64,000 bases of DNA from NCBI GenBank assembly GCA_002118135.1, contig BDIU01000363.1, positions 25,171-89,170 of the forward strand, read 5' to 3'. This document shows, in pieces, positions 44,101-55,061 of this stretch; the stretch's first letter is position 1, and the number at the start of each line of letters is the position of its first letter. The notes under the pieces are model-generated. The model did no database searches. It saw only the letters and a list, made by a program, of their open reading frames with translations, and was not told the origin of the DNA. Both the position numbers and the translations under genes were made by a program. This stretch comes from Trebouxia sp. TZW2008 (taxonomy: Eukaryota; Chlorophyta; Trebouxiophyceae; Trebouxiales; Trebouxiaceae).

Positions 44101-47100
44101 GAATGATAGCAGCTTTCTTGCAACAACAGTCCTGTGTCTTGTCTCACATGGGCAACTTGGCTGCGTCAGCTTAGCTGTACAGAGGTTTGGCAGGGCTGTC
44201 GATGCAGCATGACCCTCAGACACATTCTTAAACAGACACAGCGCCCATGTGCATGTAACTCTGATGTATGCCATTCTTTGATGAGGCCTGCACACTGATT
44301 TTGAGCCTGAAACCATAGTGGCAGACAGCTGATGTTTGGTCACATCAGCGGTACCTCTCCTTTTGCCACAGCTGTACACTGTGCTGCTGTTACGGTTGCA
44401 AGACAATCACATCTGGACTCGACTGCAGCCTCAGCATGTGCTTACTTGCCCTTTTCTTTGCAGGCCCTTCGTTGCGACGGCTGGTGCTGAGTCATAACAA
44501 CCTGACAGACAGGGGTCTGGCAGGGCTGGCTCGGGGATGCCCAAAGGGTATAGGTGTGGCGCTGACTGAGCTAGGGTTGGAGGCCTGCGGCATAGGGTTC
44601 CAGTGTGGGCCTCCGCTTGCCTCCATACTGCAGGGCTGGGCGTCATTACAGCAGCTTACGCTGTCATGGAATGATCTGGGACTGCGAGGTAAATGACCCC
44701 ACCTCGCTTCACCCTCAGCTCATTCTGGTTCATGTGACTTTGGCAGGTTGCAACACACTCAGACTCTTCAGCGATGGGCACCCAAGTAAGCCCAATTGCT
44801 TTTCATCATGTCTTGAATGCTTGCACATGCCAGTCAGATTGGGCTTCACTTGGCTGCTGTGTGTGCTGACAAGTCAAGAAGCCCTTTCACACCATGAGGC
44901 GACTTGCAGATGAACTTGTTTGCTCCATCAGAAGCAATAGATTTCACTCTGTTGCATATGTATCTAGCTGTTGAGTTTCTTGCATAGTGGCATGATACCT
45001 GCACTCTCGTTTCTGTGACAATGCATACGCCAGATTGCGCCAATGAAACGATGCTTGGTAATCTACTTGAATGATGGAAGGCCGTCGCGACCAGACATCT
45101 GCGTCAATATCGTATCGAACAGTAAAAGGCCATCACAGACCATGTCTGGTTCCCCATGTCAGTCTTGCTGTTTGCCTTCATGCAGGCAGACTAAGCATGC
45201 CAGTGCCCCAAGCTATGCCAATGTTGCATCACAGAAACAGAAAGAGCCAAATGCTGGCCAAACCAAGTGTCTTGCACAATGACATATGACATGCCTACAA
45301 AACACTCATGTTTGTGCCACCACGAAAATTAACACCTTTGTCAGAACAGGCAACTATACTCATCAAATGCAAGACTCACTGCTTTTGCAGGTTGCACAAA
45401 GCGCATTTGTGTGGAATGTAGGGGCCCAGGCTATTGCTCAGTCCCTGCAGGTCAACAGCACACTGCAAAGCTTGGACGTGTTGCACCAAGACCCAACAGA
45501 CATGGAGGCAGAAGATGTTTGTGTCTTGTGCAGGCGCCCAGGCCATTGCTCAGTCCCTGCGGGTAAACAATACACTGCAGAGCCTGGACGTGTCGCACTG
45601 TGGGCTGACAGACATGGGTGGTGCACAGATGGCCCTTACCCTAGCAGACAACAGGTCAGCCCCTGCTATTGCTCATGCTGCTGTGCAGTACCATAGCATT
45701 TGTCATGACTGTTCAGGAGCAATGTAATCCGGTCAGATTTGCAAAAGTGGCCCTCAGCCTAGCAGACAACAGCTCCTGCCCTTGTCTGCTTGTATTGCTT
45801 TGATACTGCACAGACTGCAGTTCAGGGGCAGTGCGATCGCAGTCACATATGTCTATACAGTTCTCAGCCTAGCAGGTCACAGGGCAGCCTCTGCTATATA
45901 GTGGCATGCGGATCTGAGTCTGCATCAAGCTCTTGTGAAATGATCAAACCTAAGGCCAGCACTGCATACCAGTCACAAAATTTGCCCGTCTAGCTGAGCT
46001 TCATACATGATTTGCACTCCCTACACCTGTGGATGTAATGTGCTGAGCTGAGCTATTGGCCCAGCATCACTGCAAATCTGATGAAAGTGGCCTAAAAAGA
46101 GCTCAGTGTCCACACTTCAGGTCATGTCCAGAATGCTTTTTCATGAAGGTCAATCAACTGTTGCAGGTATTTCCAGCTTGAAATGGCACGACTGCTCGTG
46201 TTTGTGTTTTGCCTTGCCCTTCTTCTGCTTCATCATCATCCTCAGCTGCTTCTCAGTCCCAGCTTTCTCTTGACTGCAACATCTGGGACAGGCACCTGCA
46301 TGTTTGAGAACTGTCAGAAAGTGATGTTTTTCCGTGTCAGATTTGTGTCAAAGCCCACCAATAGCAAGTCAACGCCACAACCACTCGCTATCAGTAACCA
46401 TTCTCAGCATTTACACTGGACAAGTAAGCTGGCAGGGCCATTTCTGAGCTTTCCAGGGCAGATGCACAGTGATGCCCTCAGGCAAGGCTGTTTCATGGCA
46501 TCAAAGTACTGCTGCACATGTTCAGCATGCAGGCTTGAACAGCAGGCGTTATATTAGGTGTACGAGACACCTGTGAACACTCCTACTACATGAAATGATG
46601 CTGTGTATTCAAGGCATATGTGAATGCAGGGCGCTGCAGCATCTAGATGTGAGCAGCAATCAGCTGTCAAGCGCGTGCTGTGCTGCGCTGGGCCATGTTG
46701 TAGCAGCCGGCTGTCACTTGCAGCACCTGCGCCTGGACAACAACCCGTTGAGCAGACAGGTCGGGCCCCTCCAAACCTCCCCAAACTCCTCCACGTTCTC
46801 CCTCCCCTCATTGCAGCCCTGCTGCCATCTCATCAATGCAACTTCACCCTGTGTCATTGCCAGACTCCAAGTTTTCTTACGTCAGATGCTGTTGCACATG
46901 CTGCTTGATAGGCAGACTCGCCAAAGCTGAGCTGAGATGGCAAGCTGAAAGATATCTTCAGCAACATACGTGCTTGTGCTTGGGCCAGCTGCCGTCCTGG
47001 TGAATGCTTTTGACTGCTGAAGAAGCTCTCCTGGACAAATTGCAGTGCACATGTGATGCCACACAAAAACTAGACAGGTTCTGAGTTTCTAGAGAGTTGC

Positions 47101-50033
47101 ATTGCTGCTGAAGAAGTCTGCAGTGAGCAGAGCTGTTAGCTGAAGAAACTGCAGAGACAAGGGTTTGCATGTAGCCAATAGCCAGGCATGCACTGACACA
47201 GCAGTGCATGCTGACATGAGCTAGTACTAAAGCATGCACTGGTCAGTTCACTCTTGCTCCATACTAGGCTGCATTCAGCAAGCTGTTCTTGTCTCGTAAA
47301 GGGACAGGAGTTGTAGCAAAGGCGGCTGCAAGCGAAAGCTGCATATCAAGCATCTGCAGTTGCACAGCTGCACGCTTCATACAGCACTGGTCAGCAATGT
47401 CAAAGCAAAATATGCTGACGACAGCAATGATAGAGGCATGTAACTAGCTCATGGTCCTGGCATCATGCTATGCTGTGATTATCCAGCTGTGCTTGACTAC
47501 TCAGGGGGCAGTGGTTCTAGTGAAGGCGACTGCAAGCAATGACCAAGGCTCGACTGTAATGAAATACAGCAATAGCCAGCACAAGCCACGCTGACACAAG
47601 CCACAGCTAACTTTGAAGACTGTACCAATTTGCTCAATATGTACATCACGTCATATATCAGCAAAGCTTTCTCTCTGTCCAGGGGGCAATGGTTCTGGTC
47701 AAGGCAGCTGCAAGCAAAAGCTGCAGATTGAAGCAGCTGCAGTTGCACAGCTGTGTACTTCATGAAAACAAGAGTCAGCAAAGGCACAGCAGGCCCGCTG
47801 ACAAGAGCAAAGCTTGAGGCATGTGACAAGCCCGTGATTCTGGCATCATGCCATGCTGTGTTAAGCAAGCGTCGCTTTTCTGTGCAGGGAGCAGTGGTAT
47901 TAGTCAAGGCAGCTGCAAGCAAAAGCTGCAACCTGAAGCAGCTGCAGTTGCACAGCTGTGGCATTGCAGACACTGCCATTGTGATCAGCGCTCTCCAGCA
48001 AAGGGCTGCAGAGGCCCTAGCCAATAAAAAGGCGCCAAAGAAGAAGAAGGCAAAGAAGAAAAAAGGCGCAAAAGACAAGGAGGATCCTGCAGGTGACTGA
48101 CTTTTGTTTCTGTTCTCTAGCCTTGCTCATGATGTGAGCCCAAAAGTCAATGACATGTGGACAGTGCTACTTACACTGTCGATACTGACATTCAAGCTGC
48201 AGATGGTGCTCTGTGGCATCTGCAAAGGGCATTTGAAGCTTGTGGGAACAAGCAGTCACATGCTGGCGTGACCTGCAATAGTCACCCAGGAAACTCACAG
48301 CTCATGCAACTCACCAGCATCATTAGCATGGGAGCTTCTGCCAAGCTAGCAAAATCTCAGATGCTAAGCTCATCTGCAGCTGCAAAGTAACGGCATGATT
48401 ACCAGCCTGCGCGCTGCAGATGCAAAGAAGCAGAAGAAAGCTGCCCCAGCAGCAGCGCCAGCAGCAAAGCCTGGGGTCGAGCACCTTACCCTAGACCTGG
48501 AAAAGCCCTCTGACTGGGCCGCCCTGGTAGGGCTGGTTCAGACAGCCAGATCTGGCAATGTGGTGTGGCGGAATCTGACTTTGGCAGGAAAGAAGAAAGT
48601 TGGGCCTCTCCCGCCAGAGACATGGCCAGCTGAGATGCCAATGAGCGGGAAAGTGGAGTTTGACGTCAAGCCTGCTGTCAGCAAACCAGGTATGTGAAGA
48701 AGTTTGGCTGCATGAACGGTCATTGATGCATGTTTGTGTAGTCCCAAGCCACATTCAGCTCCAGATTTTCAGCTGGACTTAACATTTGTTGGCTGCTCTG
48801 TACGCACGGATGGAAACACTTTCTGCAAGAAGCATGTGCATGCAAATGTGTGTACAAAAATGATTTGGCAAGCTAATCCCTGTGATTCAGCTGTGACACA
48901 TTCTGTCTGCACACGATCTGATCAGTTTGTAGCTGGCTTGATGGCATGTCCGTGAACAGTCATCATCAACTATTACAAAGCCAATGATGTCAGGATGGGT
49001 TTGTGCCGCTTGCAGAAATTCAGTGTCTGATGCAACCTCTAAGCAGCTTGCTGTCTAGGTGCGGCCTGCCGACTGCTGGGCCAGCCTAGCACGCGCAGCA
49101 GTCACATTCAGACCAGTGGTTGTCTTGCTGCCTTCTGCCCTCTATCCATGCCAGAGTGTGCATAGCCAAACTTGTCAGAGTGTGCCTCAGTAGGCGTGAG
49201 TATGCATGACCAAGCCCTGGGCTGAAGCGTTCATCAGCAGGACCTGCCATGCATTGAAGCAGCAGCATCAACTATGTTCTGCTGTATGTCAACATTCTAC
49301 AGAATGTGTTGAAAGGGCTGCCTTGCAGGCGAAGCAGCAGCATCAAGTGCATCAGCAGCAGCACCAGAAGGGCCATCCACATCTGGTGCAAGCGCTGACA
49401 ACACACCTGAAGACAGCTTTTGCCAATTGTTTGGCGCTAACCTCACTCCAGATAGTCAGTGCCTTGATGACTGGCGGCTGCAGATGTTGGAGCTGCTGCC
49501 TGCTGCACAAATACAGCTCACTGAGGCTCAGGTTGGCTGCTTGTTGCATTCTGGCCATGATCTGAATCTTATTGTGTGGATCTACAGACTTGCAGCATTC
49601 GTTGCCTAGCAAAGCAAAGCACCTTATACGCTTATGTTGAGCGTATTGACAACAGACTGTATCTGAGTTGATGAATCTTGTGTAGCCAAAGCTGTGACAG
49701 CCGTCTTGTGGGTTGCACAACTGCAGAGTGTCGCCTGCTTCTTTGGCTTGCTGTCATCTTCCAGTCTTGCAGGTAGCGCATTCTGCTGTGCTGTGCGCTG
49801 ATACCTGTTATGTGCTATGCTGCCTGTTGGAGACCATATTTGCTTTCGTTCTGCAGGCGCTCAAGCTGGCTAGATTCTTCCCAGGCCTTTTAGAGGGACT
49901 ACTGCGTAGTGAAGATCAATACAGAGCTCTAGCAACACTAGGGCAATGTTGCAAGACTTTGCCGCCTCAAATGCAAGCTGGTTTGCCAGCGCAACAGGCA
50001 GGCTTGAGGCTTCAACAATTGTCGTTGACATGA
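41107..50033 (+). CDS. Leucine-rich-repeat (ribonuclease-inhibitor type) protein
   Basis: Ten exons (41107-41762, 42125-42212, 42728-43562, 44464-44688, 45534-45654, 46630-46759, 47888-48092, 48420-48689, 49329-49531, 49857-50033) join in frame into 969 aa; function unknown. Residues 1-220 are hydrophilic and Pro/Ala/Gln-rich, followed by a small conserved-looking piece QDWVHVRKLWEDDETV. Exon 3 starts with Gln/Pro-rich disorder. LRRs of the RI type follow: LQSLDLSYNALTDSAL, LTHLDLSHNKLSSQ, then after a 100-residue Ser/Ala linker LRRLVLSHNNLTDRGL, LTELGLEACGIG, LQQLTLSWNDLGLRG, LQSLDVSHCGLTDMG, LQHLDVSSNQLSSACC, LQHLRLDNNPLS and LKQLQLHSCGIADTA. A KKKKAKKKKG lysine tract (exon 7) may be a nuclear or RNA-binding signal. 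Exons 8-10 encode a C-terminal domain (EHLTLDLEKPSDWAALVGLV; LARFFPGLLEGLL). Several exon edges are duplicated in its introns. Confidence 0.75.
41934..42124. repeat. Four tandem acceptor copies in LRR intron 1
   Basis: A 60-61 bp unit carrying GTATCACCATTGCTTGTCATGCAG occurs so that TGCAG ends at 41943, 42004, 42064 and the real acceptor 42124. Any of the four could in principle be used as a 3' splice site. Confidence 0.75.
45423..45654. repeat. Duplicated LRR exon 5
   Basis: The exon starting at 45534 (GCCCAGGCCATTGCTCAGTCC..) has an upstream copy at about 45423-45530, shifted by about 112 bp. It has its own acceptor (GTAG|GGGCCCAGG) and an open frame for another LRR (LQSLDVLHQD). The exon's donor end (CTAGCAGACAACAG) is in turn copied at about 45760 and 45870. 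Confidence 0.7.
47301..47960. repeat. Four copies of LRR exon 7 start
   Basis: The exon start GGGAGCAGTGGTATTAGTCA (47888) has upstream copies beginning at 47301, 47504 and 47683, each followed by GGCKRCTGCAAGC. The two nearer copies keep a preceding CAG acceptor. The copy at 47683 stays close to the functional exon for about 70 bp. Periods are about 180-205 bp. Confidence 0.75.
49245..49365. repeat. Duplicated acceptor and start of LRR exon 9
   Basis: CTGCCTTGCAGGCGAAGCAG (exon start 49329) is preceded 77 bp upstream by CTGCCATGCATTGAAGCAG with the same GCAGCATCAA continuation; the older copy has lost its AG. Confidence 0.6.
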
Positions 50034-50963
50034 CATGGCAACAGGGTGCCATACATTTTGCTGTGGCTGAATGCTGTTTCAGACTCTTAGCATGCAGCAT
50101 GGGGTCAATGCTAATGTAGCTATATTGACAGCTTTTGTATCAAATTTGCGACAGGCAAGTTCTTGCAGTGGTCTGGCAAGATAGACTGGCCAATTACTGT
50201 CTCAACAATTGCCAAGCAAGTTAAGTTTGAGTTTGGGCTTCAAGGATTTGGAGCTGCAGTAGCCAGACTTGAAGTGCCTATCAACCATTGTCCAGTGATT
50301 GCACGCATGATTGTGACAGGCACAGGTCTACTGCAGCAATCTAGGATTACCACTGGGCAATTGCCGACCAGATTCACACTTGCACAGACGTCATGTCCTG
50401 AACAAATGTGTTGTTTGACTTGTGTTGTGATATTGTGCCTGCTCCAAGAATGCAGGACAAGGTGGACAGCTGTTGAATGCAGTGTATGAACCCAAATTGG
50501 CTTTGTCTGCTTTGCCTGCAAAGTGTGTAAGAATACGCTTGCATGAGCAAGTTGAATGCAAAGCATCACCCAGCGTGCAATGCTGTACTGTGCATGTACT
50601 GACCATGATGTATTGCACAATGTACCATTGTGAAGAAGAAACGATTGTCATGACAGGCATATGCAATCTTTATTGCACAAAAGTCAAATTTGTAAGTCAA
50701 GGCATCGTTGCAGGGCCTAAAGCAGAGTAACCTGAGAATGACATTGCAGTCATTCACAAAGTGTCAGCCTAAGCAAAGGAAAAAGAGGGCAGCTAAATAC
50801 TAGTACTGCAAGGATCGCAACAGCCTAATGCCAACTTGTGTTCATATCTACAGGCATGACATGCCAACAATCTGTTGGCATCTTGTATACGCCATATCGC
50901 AACACTCTGTAGAACTTAGACCATCCACAGCTGTTGCAACACAACCTAGCATATGCTTTGGAA
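50034..50963. other. Tail-to-tail intergenic region
   Basis: Between the LRR gene stop and the LEA2 gene stop. A TGTAA at 50526-50530 is a weak poly(A) candidate. No ORF with recognisable content. Confidence 0.45.
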
Positions 50964-51608
50964 TCAAGGCTTCTTGCAGAAGTAGCTGCTTTGAGATGTT
51001 GAATTATTGGTCACGAGCTGAGCACCGCCACCAATGATTGACACAGTAGAACACTGGATCTTAACTGCCTGGTTTGGCACATTGATGTGAATGTGGTGCA
51101 AGAGTGTGACCGTGGCATTGATGTACAACGTTGTTGTCCCGGAAGGTGTGCAGTCCTTGAGAATCAGGCCATAGTCTTCTGTGTTTCCAAGGCTGCCGTC
51201 CACTGTGACGGTGAAGCTAGTGGTGCTGTTTCCACGAGCCTTGATGTGAATGTCAGGAGCGTTGACAGTGGTCAGGGTGTCATAGTTGTTGTTGATGGTG
51301 TTCAGGTACAGCGCGTTGACTGTGGTGTCACCCAGGGAGAAGCCATAGTAGTTGGGGTTGTCAACAGTGACATTGACGGGAATAGAGGCAGACACTCCAG
51401 TGCTGCTAGACTTGAAGCTGTTGGGGTACCCGACACTGATGCAGAAAGTAGGTCTGCGAGGGATGAAGAAGTAGCAGACAAGGACGATGCCGACAATGAT
51501 GAGTGCTGTGATCAGTAGGCAAGTGAAGGTGCGCTTTTTGGTGCCACAGCAGCAGTAACAGCAGCCGCGACGGCGTCGGCCAGTTCCCATAGGGTCGTAA
51601 GGAGCCAT
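50964..51608 (-). CDS. LEA2-family (NHL-like) membrane-anchored protein
   Basis: Single-exon gene, 214 aa from ATG 51606-51608. The N-terminus has GRRRRGCCYCCCGTKKR, a basic, cysteine-rich stretch likely to be cytosolic and possibly acylated. One transmembrane helix follows (about residues 31-52, LLITALIIVGIVLVCYFF), then a domain of about 155 residues outside: FKSSSTGVSASIPVNVTVDN, NPNYYGFSLGD, STTSFTVTVDG, TTTLYINATVTL, VKIQCSTVSI. The beta-sandwich pattern with VTVDNPN and regular alternating Thr/Val strands fits late-embryogenesis-abundant group 2 (the NDR1/HIN1-like class in plants). Several NxT/NxS sites suggest glycosylation. An in-frame ATG at 51698 would add 30 residues but would not improve the domain. 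Role by analogy: membrane or cell-surface stress protein; not proven. Confidence 0.75.
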   Translation of the reverse strand: MAPYDPMGTGRRRRGCCYCCCGTKKRTFTCLLITALIIVGIVLVCYFFIPRRPTFCISVGYPNSFKSSSTGVSASIPVNVTVDNPNYYGFSLGDTTVNALYLNTINNNYDTLTTVNAPDIHIKARGNSTTSFTVTVDGSLGNTEDYGLILKDCTPSGTTTLYINATVTLLHHIHINVPNQAVKIQCSTVSIIGGGAQLVTNNSTSQSSYFCKKP

Positions 51609-52106
51609 GGCAAGAGACGAAAGGTGGCAGCTATGTGATTTTGGGCAGTTGGTGAGCGAAAAGTGAGCAGATGTGGGAGGGCTGTCTGCACACAGCACAT
51701 GATGTTAGTCTCACAGAGCTCAACAAATCGTCCTGCAGCACGTCGCAAAACAAATAGGTATGCTTGCACAGGCTGTACGGCCACGCTCACCAGACAGCAG
51801 CAAAGCCCGAGCCTGTCAGTTAAGAGGCCTTGTCCAAGAAGCTACTCCCAGCGCACGACCCGATCGATCGCCTCGAGTCCACGAACTTTGCAGCACAAAA
51901 CAGCTGCCCTGCCTAGAGACGCTGAAGAATTTGCTTGCCATCGCTGTGTACCATTATCAATCATTCGAAAATCGCATCTACATTCCTTTGCACCTTTCAA
52001 TAAGTCATTCATGGGCAGTACAGACACAGCTCCGATTTCCAGCCAGTATCAAGCCGGTGAACTTGGTGACTTCGGGGGTGTGCACAGCTACATCATGCCC
52101 ATGTTG

Positions 52107-52137
<31 letters not shown>

Positions 52138-52310
52138 CTGAGGACCTGGGTCGTTGATTACATGTACCAACGCCTAGAGGCACATGTGTATCAGCTGCTT
52201 CACCCTGTGCTAAGTACCACCTAGAATGGACACTGAATCCTTTTGTTGCCATCCAGCATTCTGAACGCAACATGATCTGCTATGCTGAGCAGCAAGCAAG
52301 GCAAAGCAGC
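51609..52310. other. Upstream region of LEA2 gene and 3' region of TIM gene
   Basis: Promoter of the LEA2 gene (minus) and 3' UTR of the TIMMDC1-like gene (minus). Holds the TA microsatellite at 52110-52137. No coding evidence. Confidence 0.45.
52110..52137. repeat. (TA)14 microsatellite
   Basis: Uninterrupted alternating A/T run of 28 bp. Confidence 0.95.
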
Positions 52311-54347
52311 TCATGTGTCAGGTCTAGTTGAGTGCGCGGGGGGTTGACGGTTTTGCTCAAGACTGCCTTGCAACTGCGCAATGACTGCTGCTGTTGCATC
52401 AGACTGCCGCTGTGGGTAGCGTCTCTCAGCTGCTTGGTCTTCTAGGACTTTCTGCTGAGCGGCCGTCACTGGTATGTTGGGAGGCCGATGATACCGCTGT
52501 TGCTCTTCTTCTGAAAGGAGAGATATGAGACTTTCTTGTAGCAGCCCGCCAACAATCCCAGCCTGAGGCCAAGCAGCATGAACTTTCAGCAACTGACAGC
52601 TCCTTACGTGATCAGCAGCATGCGATCAGCTTGCTATACAGAAGCCACTGCTTTGACTTTGCATAGACATCACCATGCCAGCCTCGTTAGGTTGCATCAG
52701 TGTGACAAGCTAGCGCTTGTAACGTAGTGAATACCAGAGGGAGTGTTGATATCACACTGGTGGTGAACGATCAGCAGATATAATCCTGAGGTGATGGGGA
52801 GTGAAGACGAGGGTTGTCAGCTTGTATAATGTGTGATTATATGACAATGTAGTGACGGTGATCCATCACAATCAGGCAGCAGGTTGTTTGCAGTTGCATG
52901 GGCACTTTCTTGGACAGCTTACCCCTGCGCCTAGTCCTGTTCCTATAGCACAGCTTCGCAATCTCACGCCTTTGGATCCTAGAGCTGCAAGCATCACAAA
53001 CAGTTGTCACCCGCCCTTGATCCCTCACAGTCAAATTGCAAAAGGCAGATGTAATGTCTTGCGCTGCATCTGCATGTAAGTGACCATGCTGATATAAAAT
53101 GGCAGCGCTATCTGCAAGGCATAGGGACATGAACATACTTGTTAGGACTCTGCATGCTAGGATCAAACCAGGGACCTTTTCCCTCACAGTTGTTTGACGT
53201 TCCACTTGAGTTGTGGTAAAATGTCCCACAGGTAGATGCGTAAGCGCCATGATTAGTGCCTTGGATGTCATGTGATAACGCTATGTCAGTCAGGAATGCA
53301 TATGGAGGTTGACTCGCATGGGTTGTGCGTAACAAGCAGCTCGAGGCCAATTGAACTGGCAGTTGTTATACTAGAGCTGACAATATGAAGGCCATGCCAG
53401 ATGCCGAGCAGCACAATTGCGTGTTGTTCAAGGATGCCAAACACTGCTAAGCAGCTACTAGAGTTGACAAGAGCAAGAGTCACAGATGAGGAAGTTGACT
53501 CTGTAGGCAAAAGTTAAATTGTTGGGGCTATACCTGTTGCCCCAAAGATTGCGCCAGTGGCTGTGCCTGCTACCACAATATCCTGCAGACCTCTCTCTGC
53601 ACGAGCAATGCTGCTAAGCTGTTGCACGGCATAGAACAGGCCTGCCAGCATCCCAAACCTTAGGCCTCCTCTGCATGCACATCATGGTCATCCTGAGATT
53701 TCTGCATCAATGATGAGTCTGATCAAAGTGACAATAAATGCATTATGTGCAAGCTTCTGTCGTGAAGGAGCAAAATTCAATGGAGTTTTTGAGACTGCTC
53801 ACAATACTACACGAACGTGCCTGCGACACATGACGGATCACAGAACTGTACCCTTGCAGTATGTACAGGCAATCTCAGCATACCTGAGAGTCTCATTTGC
53901 GATTCGCACCAGGCGCCGACTGTTTTCTTCTGCTTGCAGTCGAGCCAAAGCTGCTGTATTCAAATTGTGGTTGATCGGAGGCTGCCATGGTCCTGCAAAC
54001 ATGCTGAATCAGCTGGCCGCACCCAAGCAGCGAAGTCAAAGCTGCAAACGAGTACCTGCCTGACGATCACGAAGCCACTGGCCGAGACCTCCGAAGATCA
54101 GTCCAGCAAACACGCCAAGTGAGGTATTCTGACTCCACTCTGCGAGCTCTGGTGGAGCCTCAGGCACCTGCAGACCCGGACACATGTGGAACGATGTGTT
54201 CTGAACGGCTGGCTGTCTTGACAAAGAGTCTTTGACACAGATGTTCACCTCTTTGCCCGTTTCGACTCGGGAGGTAGCATAACTGAAGGCGGCGGAGAGT
54301 CTCGACCAAGGAGTCCCCTGCGTTGCATCTTCGGGCTTCGCTGTCAT
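52311..54347 (-). CDS. Tim17/Tim22/Tim23-family protein, TIMMDC1-like
   Basis: Five exons (54056-54347, 53884-53992, 53534-53670, 52923-52984, 52311-52562) join in frame into 283 aa, very near the length of human TIMMDC1 (285), a complex I assembly factor of the mitochondrial inner membrane. The N-terminal 70 residues are soluble. Four glycine-rich helices follow: NTSLGVFAGLIFGGLGQWL; RGGLRFGMLAGLFYAVQQL; DIVVAGTATGAIFGATALG; SCAIGTGLGAGAGIVGGLL. The NETLRGGLRFG..LFYAVQQL and VVAGTATGAIFG stretches fit the Tim17 family and, in spacing, TIMMDC1 (ATRGFIRYG, FVIAGAVTGSLF). The C-terminus is a Gln/Glu/Arg tail. The 62-bp exon 4 was found by frame and helix content. Alternative: another PRAT-family channel such as a plant OEP16 relative. 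Confidence 0.72.
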
Positions 54348-55061
54348 GTGAGCTGTGGTCTGATCGACTATGGGAAGGCCTCAGGGAAGGCCTGAGCAGT
54401 GCCATGTCGGAGGCATAACGCCTGTCAAGCTGAAGAAAAGGGAATTTGCCCACAGCCGCTTTGACCAGATTCCAGCCGCTTTGACCGCGATTTAGCTTTC
54501 ACGTGACCGCCTACAGGTTTGATTTAGCCAGCCGCGGCTCTCACGGAGCACGGAAGCACCTTGTGAGCGCAAAGTCTTGACCCTTTACAGTCTCATGCTG
54601 TCTTGAACAGTTGATTACACTGAACAGAACTCTGTCTGTTGGCCCCTAGTTGGTCCCCAGGACATTAAACATAAACAATCAATCAACAATTACCCTTTAC
54701 AGTAGCACTATTTAGAACGCACACTTGCGGTTGACCGCGTGACGACCTGCTGACGTCTCGAGTGAGCAGTGAACATATCATACGACAAGTGCTTTCAGCG
54801 CAAGCTTGTCGCCTGCATGCTTGAGCGCTAGTCTCACAAGGCTGGGCCACCGCGTAGTGCAGTTTTGCTCAGCGTATTGATTGAGAAGCTGCTGTAACAT
54901 GCGTGAGCGCAAGGCTGGCAAGCGCTCATGGCTGTCAACACCAGGCATGGCCTGCTATGTGTGAGGTTCTCAAAATCATAAGGATCAGCTTCTCCAGCAG
55001 AAGAGTTCACTAACGGTGACACGTCAAGCAAATCAACACGCAAAGTATGTCTGTGCTTGCG
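54348..55061. other. Boundary between host genes and recombinase region
   Basis: Contains the promoter of the TIMMDC1-like gene and the 3' flank of the recombinase gene. Short direct repeats CCGCTTTGACC occur at about 54455-54490. No ORF of note. An element edge might lie here but I cannot fix it. Confidence 0.4.

Noticed and set aside
46183..46557. 124-codon ORF with a hydrophobic N-terminus inside an LRR intron
   Set aside because: Lies wholly in an intron on the coding strand, with no domain and no upstream promoter signal; chance ORF most likely.
47497..48078. 193-codon minus-strand ORF with Phe-rich N-terminus
   Set aside because: Antisense shadow of the lysine tract and repeats of LRR exon 7.
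51087..51518. 143-codon plus-strand ORF with Val/Asp/Gly repeats
   Set aside because: Antisense of the regular beta-strand pattern in the LEA2 gene.
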